Source: Pseudescherichia vulneris NBRC 102420 (lineage in GTDB: Bacteria; Pseudomonadota; Gammaproteobacteria; Enterobacterales; Enterobacteriaceae). From it: a stretch of 64,000 nucleotides of DNA. The position numbers were made by a program, and so were the translations under genes. Below are positions 29,548-39,239 of the stretch, piece after piece; within the stretch, counting starts at the first letter, position 1; each line of letters begins with the position of its first letter. The notes beneath the pieces were generated by a model. The model made no database searches, was not told the origin of the DNA, and saw only the letters and a program-made list of their open reading frames with translations. The DNA lies in the NCBI RefSeq assembly GCF_000759795.1, contig NZ_BBMZ01000025.1, forward strand, positions 1 through 64,000. Reading direction: 5' to 3'.

Positions 29548-31671
29548 ATGCATGATTCGATTTTACGACTGGAAAGCAAGACGGTAGACGTGGTGTTAAA
29601 AACTCACCCGTTTGCTGAAATTCTTTACTGGGGCCCACACCTTAACCACTTTTCGCCGCAGGATGCAGAGAGTTTGTCTCGTCCGGTAGCCAACGGCAGG
29701 TTAGACGTTGACTCACCGGTAACGCTGATGGCCGAGCTGGGCCACGGTTTGTTTGGAACGCCAGGCATTGAAGGCCATCGCGACGGTATGGATAGCTCCC
29801 CGCTCTTCAAAACTGTTGGTGTCGCGCAGGAGGGGCAATCCCTCACCGTGACCGCTGAAGATGCGCATGCCGGCCTGCGTCTGACCAGCGAGATTGCGCT
29901 CGACGACAGCGGCGTACTGGTGGTGCGCCACGGTTTAACCAACCTTCGTGCTCAGGCGTGGCAGGTTGAACGTCTTGCCGTCACGCTGCCCATTGCCGAG
30001 CGCGCCGGAGAGGTGATGGCCTTTCACGGACGCTGGATCCGCGAATTCCAGCCGCACCGCGTAAAGCTCGAACATGACAGCTTCGTGATTGAAAACCGTC
30101 GCGGTCGTACCTCCCATGAACACTTCCCAGCGCTGATTAGCGGTACCCCGTCGTTCAGCGAAATGCACGGCGACGTGTGGGGCGTGCACCTTGGCTGGAG
30201 CGGCAACCACCGTCTGCGGGCCGAGGCCAAAACCGATGGCCGCCGCTATCTGCAGGCCGAAGCACTCTATCTGCCGGGAGAGATGACCATCGCCGAGGGG
30301 GAGACTCTCTGGACGCCGCGCCTGTATGCCAGCTACTCCGCAAACGGGCTGAACGGCATGAGCCAGCAGTTCCACCGCTACCTGCGGGACAACGTTATTC
30401 GCTTCCCGGAGAACAAGCCGCGCCCGGTGCACCTCAATACCTGGGAGGGGATCTATTTCGACCACGATCCGCAATACATTATGCGAATGGCGGACGAGGC
30501 GGCAGCCCTGGGCGTAGAGCGCTTTATTATCGACGACGGCTGGTTTAAAGGGCGCAATGACGACCACGCCGCGCTGGGTGACTGGTATCTTGACGAGAAA
30601 AAGTACCCCCACGGCCTGATGCCGGTAATTAATCACGTTAAAAACCTCGGCATGGAGTTCGGTATCTGGGTGGAGCCGGAGATGATCAACCCGGACTCCG
30701 ATCTCTACCGGGCGCACCCGGACTGGGTACTGGCAATGCCGGGATACACGCCGCCCACTGGCCGCCATCAGTATGTGCTTAACCTGAATATTCCGGAAGC
30801 GTTTGAGTACCTGCAGGAACGTATGACCTGGCTGCTGGGCGAGCACCCGGTGGATTATGTGAAGTGGGATATGAACCGGGAGCTGGTGCAGCCGGGGCAC
30901 AACGGCAAGGCCGCCGCCGATGCGCAGACGCGTCAGTTCTATCGTCTGTTAGACGTGCTGGGCGAACGTTTCCCGCAGGTCGAATTTGAATCCTGCTCCT
31001 CGGGCGGGGGACGCATTGACTACGAGGTGCTGACCCGCTGCCATCGCTTCTGGGCGTCTGACAACAACGACGCGCTGGAGCGCAACGCTATTCAGCGCGG
31101 CATGAGCTACTTCTTCCCGCCGGAGGTGATGGGCGCGCATATCGGTCATCATAAATGCCACGCCACCTTCCGCCAGCACAGCATTGCTTTTCGCGGGCTA
31201 ACGGCGCTGTTCGGCCATATGGGGCTGGAGCTGGATCCGCTCAGCGTTGACGAGCAGGAGCGGGCAGGTTACCGGCACTATGCCGCGCTGCACAAACGGT
31301 GGCGGGAGGTGATCCACACGGGTACCCAGTGGCGCGTGGAGATGCCAGATGCCACTACGCTGGCGCAGGGGATAGTGAGCCAGGATCGAGGCCAAGGCTT
31401 GTTTATCGTCAGCCAGCTGGCGATGCCGGATTATACCCTGATGATGCCGCTGCGTATGCCGGGGCTGGAGGCGGGCGCACGATACCGTCTCACGCTGCTC
31501 GATCATCCCAACATTCGCTTAACCGGCGAGGGCGGACACACCATGCGCAAGTTACCCGCGTGGATGGAAGCCCCGCAGACGGTAAGCGGTGAATGGTTGA
31601 TGCAGGCGGGCATTGCACTGCCGATTCTGGATCCGGAGAGCGCCATCCTGATTGGTGTAGAACGGGTGTAA
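29548..31671 (+). CDS. rafA: alpha-galactosidase, GH36, RafA-like
   Basis: The 707-residue glycoside hydrolase family 36 enzyme has an N-terminal beta-sandwich domain and then a TIM barrel. The nucleophile loop is VKWDMNRE, the acid/base loop is FWASDNNDALER, and CSSGGGRIDYE is typical of the family. It hydrolyses alpha-1,6-galactosides such as melibiose and raffinose. It is cytoplasmic, with no signal peptide. ATG 29548 has an excellent CAGGAG site; a 21-codon in-frame extension would run through the operators and was rejected. Confidence 0.95.
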   Translation: MHDSILRLESKTVDVVLKTHPFAEILYWGPHLNHFSPQDAESLSRPVANGRLDVDSPVTLMAELGHGLFGTPGIEGHRDGMDSSPLFKTVGVAQEGQSLTVTAEDAHAGLRLTSEIALDDSGVLVVRHGLTNLRAQAWQVERLAVTLPIAERAGEVMAFHGRWIREFQPHRVKLEHDSFVIENRRGRTSHEHFPALISGTPSFSEMHGDVWGVHLGWSGNHRLRAEAKTDGRRYLQAEALYLPGEMTIAEGETLWTPRLYASYSANGLNGMSQQFHRYLRDNVIRFPENKPRPVHLNTWEGIYFDHDPQYIMRMADEAAALGVERFIIDDGWFKGRNDDHAALGDWYLDEKKYPHGLMPVINHVKNLGMEFGIWVEPEMINPDSDLYRAHPDWVLAMPGYTPPTGRHQYVLNLNIPEAFEYLQERMTWLLGEHPVDYVKWDMNRELVQPGHNGKAAADAQTRQFYRLLDVLGERFPQVEFESCSSGGGRIDYEVLTRCHRFWASDNNDALERNAIQRGMSYFFPPEVMGAHIGHHKCHATFRQHSIAFRGLTALFGHMGLELDPLSVDEQERAGYRHYAALHKRWREVIHTGTQWRVEMPDATTLAQGIVSQDRGQGLFIVSQLAMPDYTLMMPLRMPGLEAGARYRLTLLDHPNIRLTGEGGHTMRKLPAWMEAPQTVSGEWLMQAGIALPILDPESAILIGVERV

Positions 31672-31715
31672 TCGTGATGGGCCGGGAAACCGGCCCACAG
31701 CTGAGGATAATAATA

Positions 31716-32993
31716 ATGAGCACAACTGCCTGTACCCACAAAGATAACCCTAACTTCTGGATCTTCGGACTGTTTTTCTTTTTTTACTTCTTCATTATGG
31801 CCACCTGCTTTCCGTTCCTGCCGATCTGGCTGTCGGATATCATCGGCCTGAATAAAACCCATACGGGGATCGTCTTCTCCTGCATCTCACTTTCCGCCAT
31901 CGCCTTTCAGCCGGTGCTGGGCGTAATTTCGGACAAGCTGGGGCTGAAAAAACACATGCTGTGGATCATCTCGGTGCTGCTGTTTTTATTCGCACCGTTT
32001 TTCCTCTACGTTTTCGCCCCGCTGTTGAAAACCAGCATTTGGCTGGGGGCATTAAGCGGTGGCCTGTACATCGGCTTTGTTTTCTCGGCGGGCTCGGGGG
32101 CGATCGAAGCGTATATTGAGCGTGTAAGCCGCAACAGCTACTTCGAATACGGCAAGGCGCGCATGTTTGGCTGCCTGGGCTGGGGGCTCTGCGCCTCCAC
32201 GGGCGGGGTGCTGTTTAGTATCGACCCGTCATACGTGTTCTGGATGGGCTCGGCGGCGGCACTGCTGCTGATGCTGCTGTTGATTATCGCCAAACCAAAA
32301 CCCAACCAGACGGCAGAGGTGATGAACGCGCTCGGGGCCAACCAGCCGCAAATCACGGCGAAAACGGTATTTAACCTGTTCCGCCAGCGCAAAATGTGGC
32401 TGTTTATTCTCTACGTGGTGGGCGTTGCCTGCGTGTATGACGTGTTCGATCAGCAGTTTGCCACCTTCTTTAAATCCTTCTTTGCCACGCCGCAGGAGGG
32501 TACCCGCGCCTTTGGTTTTGCCACCACGGCCGGAGAGATCTGCAACGCCATCATTATGTTCTGTTCGCCGTGGATCATTAACCGCATCGGTGCGAAAAAC
32601 ACGCTGCTGATTGCCGGGCTGATTATGGCGGCGCGCATTATCGGCTCGTCTTTCGCCACCACGGTGGTAGAGGTCGTGGCCCTGAAGATGCTGCATGCGC
32701 TGGAGGTGCCGTTCTTGCTGGTGGGGGCCTTTAAGTACATTACCGGCGTATTTGATACCCGTCTGTCTGCCACTATCTACCTGATTGGCTTCCAGTTTGC
32801 TAAGCAGTTGGCGGCGATATTTCTCTCCGCCTTTGCCGGGAATATGTATGATCGGATCGGCTTCCAGGATACCTACCTGATGCTGGGCTGCTTTGTACTG
32901 GCGATTACGGTGGTGTCGGCGTTTACGCTGAGCGGCAGGCAGCAGAGCGCCGGTATTACTCAAGGCAGATCACCTCTTTCAGCTCGACGCTAA
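31716..32993 (+). CDS. rafB: raffinose/melibiose proton symporter, LacY-family MFS, RafB-like
   Basis: 425 residues, the same length as RafB, with twelve predicted transmembrane helices and the oligosaccharide:H+ symporter opening NPNFWIFGLFFFFYFFIM. It imports alpha-galactosides for RafA. It starts 44 bp after rafA with GAGGA upstream. No rafD sucrose hydrolase follows, unlike the plasmid operon, so the fate of sucrose from raffinose depends on genes elsewhere. Confidence 0.93.
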   Translation: MSTTACTHKDNPNFWIFGLFFFFYFFIMATCFPFLPIWLSDIIGLNKTHTGIVFSCISLSAIAFQPVLGVISDKLGLKKHMLWIISVLLFLFAPFFLYVFAPLLKTSIWLGALSGGLYIGFVFSAGSGAIEAYIERVSRNSYFEYGKARMFGCLGWGLCASTGGVLFSIDPSYVFWMGSAAALLLMLLLIIAKPKPNQTAEVMNALGANQPQITAKTVFNLFRQRKMWLFILYVVGVACVYDVFDQQFATFFKSFFATPQEGTRAFGFATTAGEICNAIIMFCSPWIINRIGAKNTLLIAGLIMAARIIGSSFATTVVEVVALKMLHALEVPFLLVGAFKYITGVFDTRLSATIYLIGFQFAKQLAAIFLSAFAGNMYDRIGFQDTYLMLGCFVLAITVVSAFTLSGRQQSAGITQGRSPLSARR

Positions 32994-33016
32994 CTAGACT
33001 CTTATCCAGAAACGAC

Positions 33017-33039
33017 GAAACCCACCAGAGGTGGGTTTC
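33017..33039 (+). terminator. hairpin after rafB, possible terminator
   Basis: GAAACCCACC and GGTGGGTTTC form a perfect 10-bp stem with a 3-nt loop. Only ATATAT follows, so it may be a weak terminator or an mRNA 3'-end stabiliser. Confidence 0.6.
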
Positions 33040-33200
33040 ATATATCGCTTTGCCTATGGTGTACGCAACCAGAACCTATTAAAGGGGAAGTAGACAGTAC
33101 AGGCTGTTAATTGTGGATACTATAGCCTGTTTTTATCCCCGTCAACGTCTTCTTCACATATATGGTATGCTTCGGCACATCGCTAACGGAGCAAGCAATA

Positions 33201-34139
33201 ATGCCGCAAGCTGCTAATTATTCACCAATTATATCTTTAATCTCATCGGTACGCCTTGGAAGCTATCGTACGACGTTTCGCCCTGCAGACGAATGTGAAC
33301 TTTATGGTGTCTATATATGGTCCCAACATGCGGCGGCATCTATTTATCCGCTCCTGCAGAACCTTGAGATATCGTTAAGAAATGCTATAGATAAAGAAGC
33401 CAGGTCAAGGTTTGGCGAAAAGTGGTGGGAGAAAATAGAAAGTACCAGAGACCGAGATACGTGTCATTTTTATAGAAATATTGAGAAAGCCAAAGATTGC
33501 TTAACACGTGAATGGTGCAAGAAAGAGAAGCGACGCAGGCGCAGTACTGGCATGGATCCCCAGCCGATTCCGACCTGGACACATGACCAAATCATTGCGG
33601 CAACTGATTTTAGCACATGGCACTATATATTAAATAATGAGTATAGCTCTCCTTCTCCAGGTAAAAATCAACGTTTTTTATGGCCGAAATCCTTAAGTAA
33701 AGTCTTTAAAAATTACGCGAAAATTAATGCGAATCAGCAAAGGGTCAGAAAGGATTTAACCGATCTTATCTTTGAGTTGAGAGAGTATAGGAATCGGATT
33801 TCTCATCATGAGCCTCTATGGGTTAAAGCATCCAACGTAAATGATGCAAGGACGGCAATCGATACTATCAGAGAGAAGATTAATAAAATCGAACGTGTTA
33901 TCGAAGCTCTTGATATCAATCTCCTCAATATAATGAGAAAGGTTGGGCTATTTGACAATGCAAGGCGAATTTGTTCGCTCGATGAGTTAGCTATTTATCG
34001 TTATAAAAAGCCGTTCTGTTCTATGACTCGCGAACAGCTGCGTGCGATAGAAGCGCACTGTTGGCGAGCAAAAGAAAAAAATGAAACCATAATTTGGCGA
34101 AATAATAATACAGTGTATGGGTTACGGACTATACGCTAA
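33201..34139 (+). CDS. Abi-family protein with HEPN-type RNxxxH motif (putative phage defence)
   Basis: 312 residues. The N-terminal half has the pattern RLGSYRTTF, then LLQNLEISLRNAID and FGEKWW. The C-terminal half holds R197-N198-R199-I200-S201-H202-H203 within LREYRNRISHHEPL, the R-x4-H signature of HEPN ribonucleases in Abi-like abortive-infection proteins. It is visibly AT-richer than its neighbours and uses rare-type codons (ATA, AGA, AGG). It stands alone between raf and rha with no partner gene. ATG 33201 has CGGAG upstream; ATG 33162 lacks a ribosome-binding site. Defence function is inferred from the family. Confidence 0.75.
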   Translation: MPQAANYSPIISLISSVRLGSYRTTFRPADECELYGVYIWSQHAAASIYPLLQNLEISLRNAIDKEARSRFGEKWWEKIESTRDRDTCHFYRNIEKAKDCLTREWCKKEKRRRRSTGMDPQPIPTWTHDQIIAATDFSTWHYILNNEYSSPSPGKNQRFLWPKSLSKVFKNYAKINANQQRVRKDLTDLIFELREYRNRISHHEPLWVKASNVNDARTAIDTIREKINKIERVIEALDINLLNIMRKVGLFDNARRICSLDELAIYRYKKPFCSMTREQLRAIEAHCWRAKEKNETIIWRNNNTVYGLRTIR

Positions 34140-34140
34140 A

Positions 34141-34170
34141 GCCAGGCGACAGAGGCCAATGTCGCCTGGC
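34141..34170. terminator. bidirectional hairpin between the Abi gene and rhaM
   Basis: GCCAGGCGACA and TGTCGCCTGGC form a perfect 11-bp stem one base after the Abi stop codon and 6 bp before the convergent rhaM stop. T tracts are weak on both sides. Confidence 0.65.
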
Positions 34171-34176
34171 AATCTA

Positions 34177-34491
34177 TCACTCCAGGTAGAACACCTCTTG
34201 TAGCTCGGCGCTGACCGGGCTGTTATCCGCGTTGGCGGGCATCACGTCGCGCATATGCTGCCACCAGCGCTGGCAGACGTCGGTATTAGCGACCGCGTTC
34301 CAGCGCTCTTCGGACTCTATCTCCACGGTGGCAAACAGCAGGTTACGCGCCTTATCAAGGTAGATAGCGTAGTGATGCGCACCGTGGTCCTTCAGTACCG
34401 CCTCCAGCTCGGGCCAGATAGGGTTATGACGGCGCTCATACTCCTCGTGCGCGTTAGCGTTGACCTGCATGACAAAAGCCTTACGGATCAT
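34177..34491 (-). CDS. rhaM: L-rhamnose mutarotase
   Basis: The 104-residue enzyme interconverts alpha and beta L-rhamnose. It has the RhaM pattern [10 protein letters not shown], catalytic-type H22 in RRHNPIWPE, and the paired Trp RWWQHM. It is the last gene of the long rha operon and overlaps the lactaldehyde reductase by 4 bp. Confidence 0.95.
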   Translation of the reverse strand: MIRKAFVMQVNANAHEEYERRHNPIWPELEAVLKDHGAHHYAIYLDKARNLLFATVEIESEERWNAVANTDVCQRWWQHMRDVMPANADNSPVSAELQEVFYLE

Positions 34492-35636
34492 AATGCCTCC
34501 AGATAGAGCTCACGCACCTCGTCGCGGCTGGCGGTACGCGGGTTGCAGGGTGCGCACGGATCGGCCAGCGCTTTATCCAGCCAGCCTTCAATGTCCTCTT
34601 TGGTCACGCCGAGCTGGCTGAAGCCGGACGGGATCCCAACGCGGACGCTGAGGTCACGGATCGCCTGAATGGCCGTCATGCTTGCCGCTTCGTCGCTCAT
34701 GCCGCGAGTGTCGACCCCCATCGCCTGGGCGATGCGGGCAAAGCGCGCCACTGCATTCGGGCGGTTAAAGTTCTCGATAATGGGCAGCAGGATCGCGTTG
34801 CAGACGCCATGAGGCAGGTTATGCGTCGCCCCCGGCTGATGCGCCAGGGCGTGCACCAGGCCCAGCCCGGCGCTGTTAAACGCCATCCCTGCCAGATACT
34901 GGCCGAAGGCCATCTGCTCCCGGGCCTCGATGTTTTGTCCATCGTCGACCGCCTTCGGTAGCCAGAGGTTGATCAGGCGAATCGCCTCCAGCGCGTTGGC
35001 GTCCGTCAGCGGATGCGCGCCGACGGAGACAAACGCCTCTATCGCATGGGTCAGGGCATCCATACCGGTGGCGGCAGTGACCGAGGCCGGGATCGCCAGC
35101 ATCACGCTGGCATCGTCCACGGCAATATCCGGAATGATGTTGGCGTCGATAATCACCTCTTTGACCTGACGCGCTGAGTCGATGATCACCGCGTTGCTGG
35201 TCATCTCTGCCGCCGTACCGGCAGTGGTATTGATGGCTACCAGCGGCACACCGGCGTTAACGACTTTACCGACGCCGGAGTAAGCGGTTGAGGGGCCTGG
35301 GTTGGCGGTAAGGATTTTTACCGCTTTCGCGGTATCGATCGGACTGCCGCCGCCGAAGGCGATGATGTAATCGCACTGCGCCGACCGGTAGGCCGCGTAG
35401 CCCTCCTCCACCAACTCCTCGGTGGGATTGGGGAAGACGCTATCAAACAGATGGTATGGCATCTGGTGCGCATTCAGGGCGGCAAACAGGCTGTCGAGCA
35501 GGCCCAGCTTAACCAGCTGACCGTCGGTGACAACCAGCGCCTTGCCCCACTGCTTGTTTGCTACCAGATTAACCATATCGCCAATTGCACCTGCGCCATG
35601 CAGGCTGATTTTAGGCAGTGCCAACATAAAGCTCAT
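34488..35636 (-). CDS. fucO: lactaldehyde reductase, FucO-type iron-dependent alcohol dehydrogenase
   Basis: The 382-residue group III alcohol dehydrogenase has the NAD-binding GGGSPID, and iron ligands in DALTHAIEA and [16 protein letters not shown]. It reduces L-lactaldehyde, the product of rhamnulose-1-phosphate cleavage, to 1,2-propanediol. Its place inside the rhamnose operon supports this role and differs from K-12, where fucO belongs to the fucose regulon. Confidence 0.93.
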   Translation of the reverse strand: MSFMLALPKISLHGAGAIGDMVNLVANKQWGKALVVTDGQLVKLGLLDSLFAALNAHQMPYHLFDSVFPNPTEELVEEGYAAYRSAQCDYIIAFGGGSPIDTAKAVKILTANPGPSTAYSGVGKVVNAGVPLVAINTTAGTAAEMTSNAVIIDSARQVKEVIIDANIIPDIAVDDASVMLAIPASVTAATGMDALTHAIEAFVSVGAHPLTDANALEAIRLINLWLPKAVDDGQNIEAREQMAFGQYLAGMAFNSAGLGLVHALAHQPGATHNLPHGVCNAILLPIIENFNRPNAVARFARIAQAMGVDTRGMSDEAASMTAIQAIRDLSVRVGIPSGFSQLGVTKEDIEGWLDKALADPCAPCNPRTASRDEVRELYLEAL

Positions 35637-35665
35637 GATAGATCTCCATTAATTACTGTGATTTT

Positions 35666-36670
35666 TTAAATTCGTCTTCGCTGCAAAATCCGGCGGGTAA
35701 CGATCGGCAGGGAGATGACCACAATCAGCATCGCGCCGATGATGATCGACATCACGATGCCCGGCACGTTGAGCAGGCTCAGGCCAAAGGTCACCAGTCC
35801 CATCAGAAAGGCGGCGATAATCACGCCCACCATGCTGCCGGAGCCGCCGAGAATATTGACCCCGCCCAGCACCGCCATCGTCACCACCGCCAGCTCCCAG
35901 CCGGTAGCGATAGTGGGACGGGTGCTGCCAAGGCGTGAGGTGAGCAACACCGAGGCCAGTCCGGCCATTAGCCCCACCAGCGCAAAGAGCAGTAGGTTAT
36001 GACGCTTGACGTTGATGCCCGAGTACCAAGCCCCGGTGGGGTTATTGCCGATGGCGTAGGTGCGGCGGCCAAAGTTGGTGCGGTGCAGCACGAACGCGAA
36101 GATGCCCGCCAGCACAATAAAGAGCGCAAACTCAAACGACAGCGCCCCCCAGACGTAGCCCTGGCCGAACCAGGCAAAGCTTTCGGGGTACGCGTTCAGC
36201 GCCTTATCGCCGAGCAGAATGTAGGTGATGCCGCGGTAGAGGCTCATGGTGCCGATGGTGATGACGATAGAGGAGAGATTAAACCGCGTCACCAGCAGGC
36301 CGTTGAACAGCCCGCACAGCAGACCGACACCTAACCCCACGACCACCAGCAGCGGCGTATCCACCCCCGCCTGGGCGCAAAAGCCCATCACGGTGGAGCT
36401 GAGGGCAATGGTGGAGGCCACCGACAGGTCAATCTCCCGGGCGATGATCAGCATCGCCATCGGCAGAACGATGATCGCCTTCTCAGTGAAGTTAAAGGTG
36501 GCGTCAGAGAGGTTCCAGATATTAAGAAAGTAGGGAGAGGCGAAGGCGTTAATTAAAAACACCAGCAGCGTGACGGCGAGTAAGAAGCCCTCCCAGCACA
36601 GGAGCCGTTTCAAAAAAGGTTGGCTCTCAGGCAGGCTCTTTACGGTATCAGTGGTTAATATTTTGCTCAT
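35666..36670 (-). CDS. rhaQ: rhamnose ABC transporter permease (second), RhaQ-like
   Basis: The 334-residue inner-membrane permease of the ribose/AraH family (BPD_transp_2) has about nine to ten hydrophobic helices and ARPTIATG- and VLGGVNILGGSGS-type loops. It overlaps the preceding permease by 4 bp. Which of the two permeases corresponds to RhaP or RhaQ of rhizobia is inferred from order. Confidence 0.85.
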   Translation of the reverse strand: MSKILTTDTVKSLPESQPFLKRLLCWEGFLLAVTLLVFLINAFASPYFLNIWNLSDATFNFTEKAIIVLPMAMLIIAREIDLSVASTIALSSTVMGFCAQAGVDTPLLVVVGLGVGLLCGLFNGLLVTRFNLSSIVITIGTMSLYRGITYILLGDKALNAYPESFAWFGQGYVWGALSFEFALFIVLAGIFAFVLHRTNFGRRTYAIGNNPTGAWYSGINVKRHNLLLFALVGLMAGLASVLLTSRLGSTRPTIATGWELAVVTMAVLGGVNILGGSGSMVGVIIAAFLMGLVTFGLSLLNVPGIVMSIIIGAMLIVVISLPIVTRRILQRRRI

Positions 36671-37671
36671 GGTTTCACCGCCTGTTTCTGTCGGGCCAGC
36701 GCCGCATCGCGCAGGATCAGCCGACCTTTGCGTTTATTGCCGCGCTCGTTAAGCAGAACCGCTATCACAATCACCGTGCCGGAGATGGCCATCTGCCAGA
36801 AGGGCGAAATGCCGATCACCGGCAGGGCGTTATTGATCACGCCGAGGAACAGCGCACCAAACAAGCAGCCGAGCACGCGGCCCGTGCCGCCCATGGTGCT
36901 GACCCCACCGATTACGCAGGCGGCCACCACCTGCAGTTCAAAGCCGTTGGCAACGTCGACATAGGCCACAGCAAAGCGGGAGATCCACAGGTAGCCGCAG
37001 AACCCGGCCAGCGCCCCGGAGAGGCAGAAGCTGACGAACTGCATTTTTCCAGCGTTGATGCCGGTGTAGTACGCCGCCGTGGCGTTGCCGCCTGCGGTAT
37101 AGAGCGCCCGCCCGGTGCGACTGTAGCGTAGGAAGTAGCCCACCAGCAGCAGCGCGGCGATGGCGCACCAGCTCAGCAGCGGCAGCCCCAGCACGCTGGC
37201 GCGCGGCAAGGCAAGGAAGTCGTTGCTCATCTGGTGGGAGTTGATCCAGCCCCCGTCAGAGAGCAGAAAAATAATCCCGCGATAGATGCTCATGGTGCCG
37301 AGCGTCACCACAATCGCCGGAATGCCCATCTTCCATACCAGCAGGCCGTTGATGGCGCCCATCACCAGCCCGAGACCGGTCGCGAGGATCAGCAGCGCCC
37401 AGACCGGAATGTCAGGATGGTGGAAGTTGAGCAGGGCGACGATCATCCCGGTCAGCGCCAGGTTGGCGGCCATCGACAGGTCGATGCCTTTGGTCAGTAG
37501 CACCATCATCTGGCCGAGGGCGAGAATAATCAGGATAGCCGTATCGTTAAACATCTCCGCCAGGTTGCCGGGGGCGATAAACGACGGCACGCGGCTACCG
37601 ATGGCCAGCACCATCAGGACGATCACCGCGGCCAGCAGCGCTTCGCGATTTTTAAGCAGTTGTTGCCACAT
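36667..37671 (-). CDS. rhaP: rhamnose ABC transporter permease (first), RhaP-like
   Basis: The 334-residue sugar permease of the same family as its downstream neighbour has hydrophobic helices and the family loop CVIGGVSTMGGTGRV. Its start overlaps the ATPase stop by one base. The two permeases probably form the heterodimeric channel. Confidence 0.86.
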   Translation of the reverse strand: MWQQLLKNREALLAAVIVLMVLAIGSRVPSFIAPGNLAEMFNDTAILIILALGQMMVLLTKGIDLSMAANLALTGMIVALLNFHHPDIPVWALLILATGLGLVMGAINGLLVWKMGIPAIVVTLGTMSIYRGIIFLLSDGGWINSHQMSNDFLALPRASVLGLPLLSWCAIAALLLVGYFLRYSRTGRALYTAGGNATAAYYTGINAGKMQFVSFCLSGALAGFCGYLWISRFAVAYVDVANGFELQVVAACVIGGVSTMGGTGRVLGCLFGALFLGVINNALPVIGISPFWQMAISGTVIVIAVLLNERGNKRKGRLILRDAALARQKQAVKP

Positions 37672-39173
37672 TATGCTGCCTCCTGTTTCGCACCGCTGGC
37701 GGCGCTGACGATGGTCTCCGCCGTGGCTTCACCCGCCGCATATTTAGCGACCATCCGCCCCTCGTGCATCACCACGATCCGGTCGGCCATGCCCATCACC
37801 TCTGGTAGCTCTGAGGAGACCATGATCACCGCCAGCCCCTGACCCACCAGCTCGGACATAAACTGGTGTACGGCGGCCTTCGAACCGATATCGATGCCTT
37901 TGGTTGGCTCATCAAGAATGATGACGTCGGGGTGCGTGGCGAGCCATTTACCGATCACCACCTTCTGCTGATTACCGCCGGAGAGCGTCTCCACCGGCTG
38001 TTTCCAGCTGAACGCTTTGACCTGGAGTCGTCTGGCATACTCATCGGCGAGCTGCCACTCCCGGTCGTCGTGCAGCACGCCGTTCGGATTGAGCTTGCTG
38101 AGCTGCGGCAGGCTGATGTTCTGGGCAATGGGCAGGGCAATAATGGCTCCCTGCTTCTGCCGCTCCTCCGGCACGCAGACGATACCGGCCCGGATAGCAT
38201 CCGCAGGCTGGTGGAACTGCACCGCTTTGCCGTTAAGCACGATGTCGCCGGAAGAGGGGCGCGACACGCCGGAAAGCGCCTGCATCAGCTCGGTACGGCC
38301 CGCGCCTACCAGCCCGTAAAAGCCGAGGATCTCGCCCTTACGGAGGGTAAAGCTGATGTGGGCAAACTCGGTGGGATGGCAAAGATCCTTCACCTCCAGC
38401 ACCGTTTCGCCAGGATCGCAGGCGATCTTGGGATAGGTCTGGGTAATGGCCCGGCCTACCATCATCGCTACCATCCGCTCTTCGCTGATTTCGCTCATCG
38501 CCCCGGAACCGACATACACCCCGTCGCGTAGGATGGTGTAGTGATCCGCCAGCTCAAAAATCTCGTCGAACTTATGAGAGATAAACAGGATCGCTTTGCC
38601 CTCCTGCTTCAGGCGCTCAACGATCTGGTAGAACTCCAGAATCTCGTGCTGGGAGAGCGCAGCAGTAGGCTCGTCGAGGATCACCACCTGTGCATCAAAG
38701 GAGAGGGCGCGGGCAATGGCGACCATGTGGCGTTGGGCGATGCTCAGGGTTTTCAGGGTCGCGTGGGGATCGATCTGCACTTCGAGGCGAGTGAGGATAT
38801 CCCGTGCCTTCTGGTGCATAGCGGGCCAGTCGAGCTTTTTCAAAAAGCCTTTATAGAGGTACTGTCCGACAAAGATGTTCTCCGTCACCGACAGCTCATC
38901 AAACAGCACGGTCTCCTGGTGGATCGCCGTGATGCCCACCCGATGGGCGGATTCCGGCGTGGGAAGTTGAATGGGGATCGCCTTATAGAGGATTTCACCC
39001 TCTTCAGGCTGATAGATGCCGGTCATCACTTTAACCAGTGTGGATTTGCCTGCGCCGTTTTCACCAATCAGCGCGGTGACTTTGCCAGGCCAGAGATCAA
39101 GCTGTACGTTCTCAAGGGCGCGCACGCCAGGGAACACCTTGGTGATCCCCTTGAGCTGAAGCAGTGGTGTCAT
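37671..39173 (-). CDS. rhamnose ABC transporter ATP-binding protein, RhaT(ABC)-like
   Basis: The 500-residue sugar ABC ATPase has two nucleotide-binding domains in one chain, like MglA/RbsA. The first has GENGAGKST (Walker A), LSIAQRHMVAIARAL and ILDEPTAAL. The second has GLVGAGRTE in place of a normal Walker A, LSGGNQQKV and ILDEPTKGID. In rhizobia the homolog is named RhaT; the symbol is left blank to avoid confusion with the unrelated E. coli RhaT symporter. Confidence 0.92.
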   Translation of the reverse strand: MTPLLQLKGITKVFPGVRALENVQLDLWPGKVTALIGENGAGKSTLVKVMTGIYQPEEGEILYKAIPIQLPTPESAHRVGITAIHQETVLFDELSVTENIFVGQYLYKGFLKKLDWPAMHQKARDILTRLEVQIDPHATLKTLSIAQRHMVAIARALSFDAQVVILDEPTAALSQHEILEFYQIVERLKQEGKAILFISHKFDEIFELADHYTILRDGVYVGSGAMSEISEERMVAMMVGRAITQTYPKIACDPGETVLEVKDLCHPTEFAHISFTLRKGEILGFYGLVGAGRTELMQALSGVSRPSSGDIVLNGKAVQFHQPADAIRAGIVCVPEERQKQGAIIALPIAQNISLPQLSKLNPNGVLHDDREWQLADEYARRLQVKAFSWKQPVETLSGGNQQKVVIGKWLATHPDVIILDEPTKGIDIGSKAAVHQFMSELVGQGLAVIMVSSELPEVMGMADRIVVMHEGRMVAKYAAGEATAETIVSAASGAKQEAA

Positions 39174-39189
39174 GATAAGTCTCCGTAAT

Positions 39190-39225
39190 CGTAGGGCGGG
39201 TCAGCGCCTGCGCCACCCGCCGTTT
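39190..39225. repeat. REP-type palindromic repeat
   Basis: GGGCGGGTCAGCGC faces GCGCCACCCGCC between the binding-protein and ATPase genes, inside the rha operon. It may slow decay or reduce expression downstream of the abundant binding-protein message. Confidence 0.7.
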
Positions 39226-39239
39226 TGCCGGATAGCGGA

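Noticed and set aside
31593-31715. Longer N-terminus for the rafB-like permease overlapping rafA
   Set aside because: The 41 extra residues are not hydrophobic or conserved. ATG 31716 with GAGGA gives the family length of 425.
33162-33200. Upstream start for the Abi gene
   Set aside because: ATG 33162 has no ribosome-binding site, whereas ATG 33201 follows CGGAG at suitable spacing.
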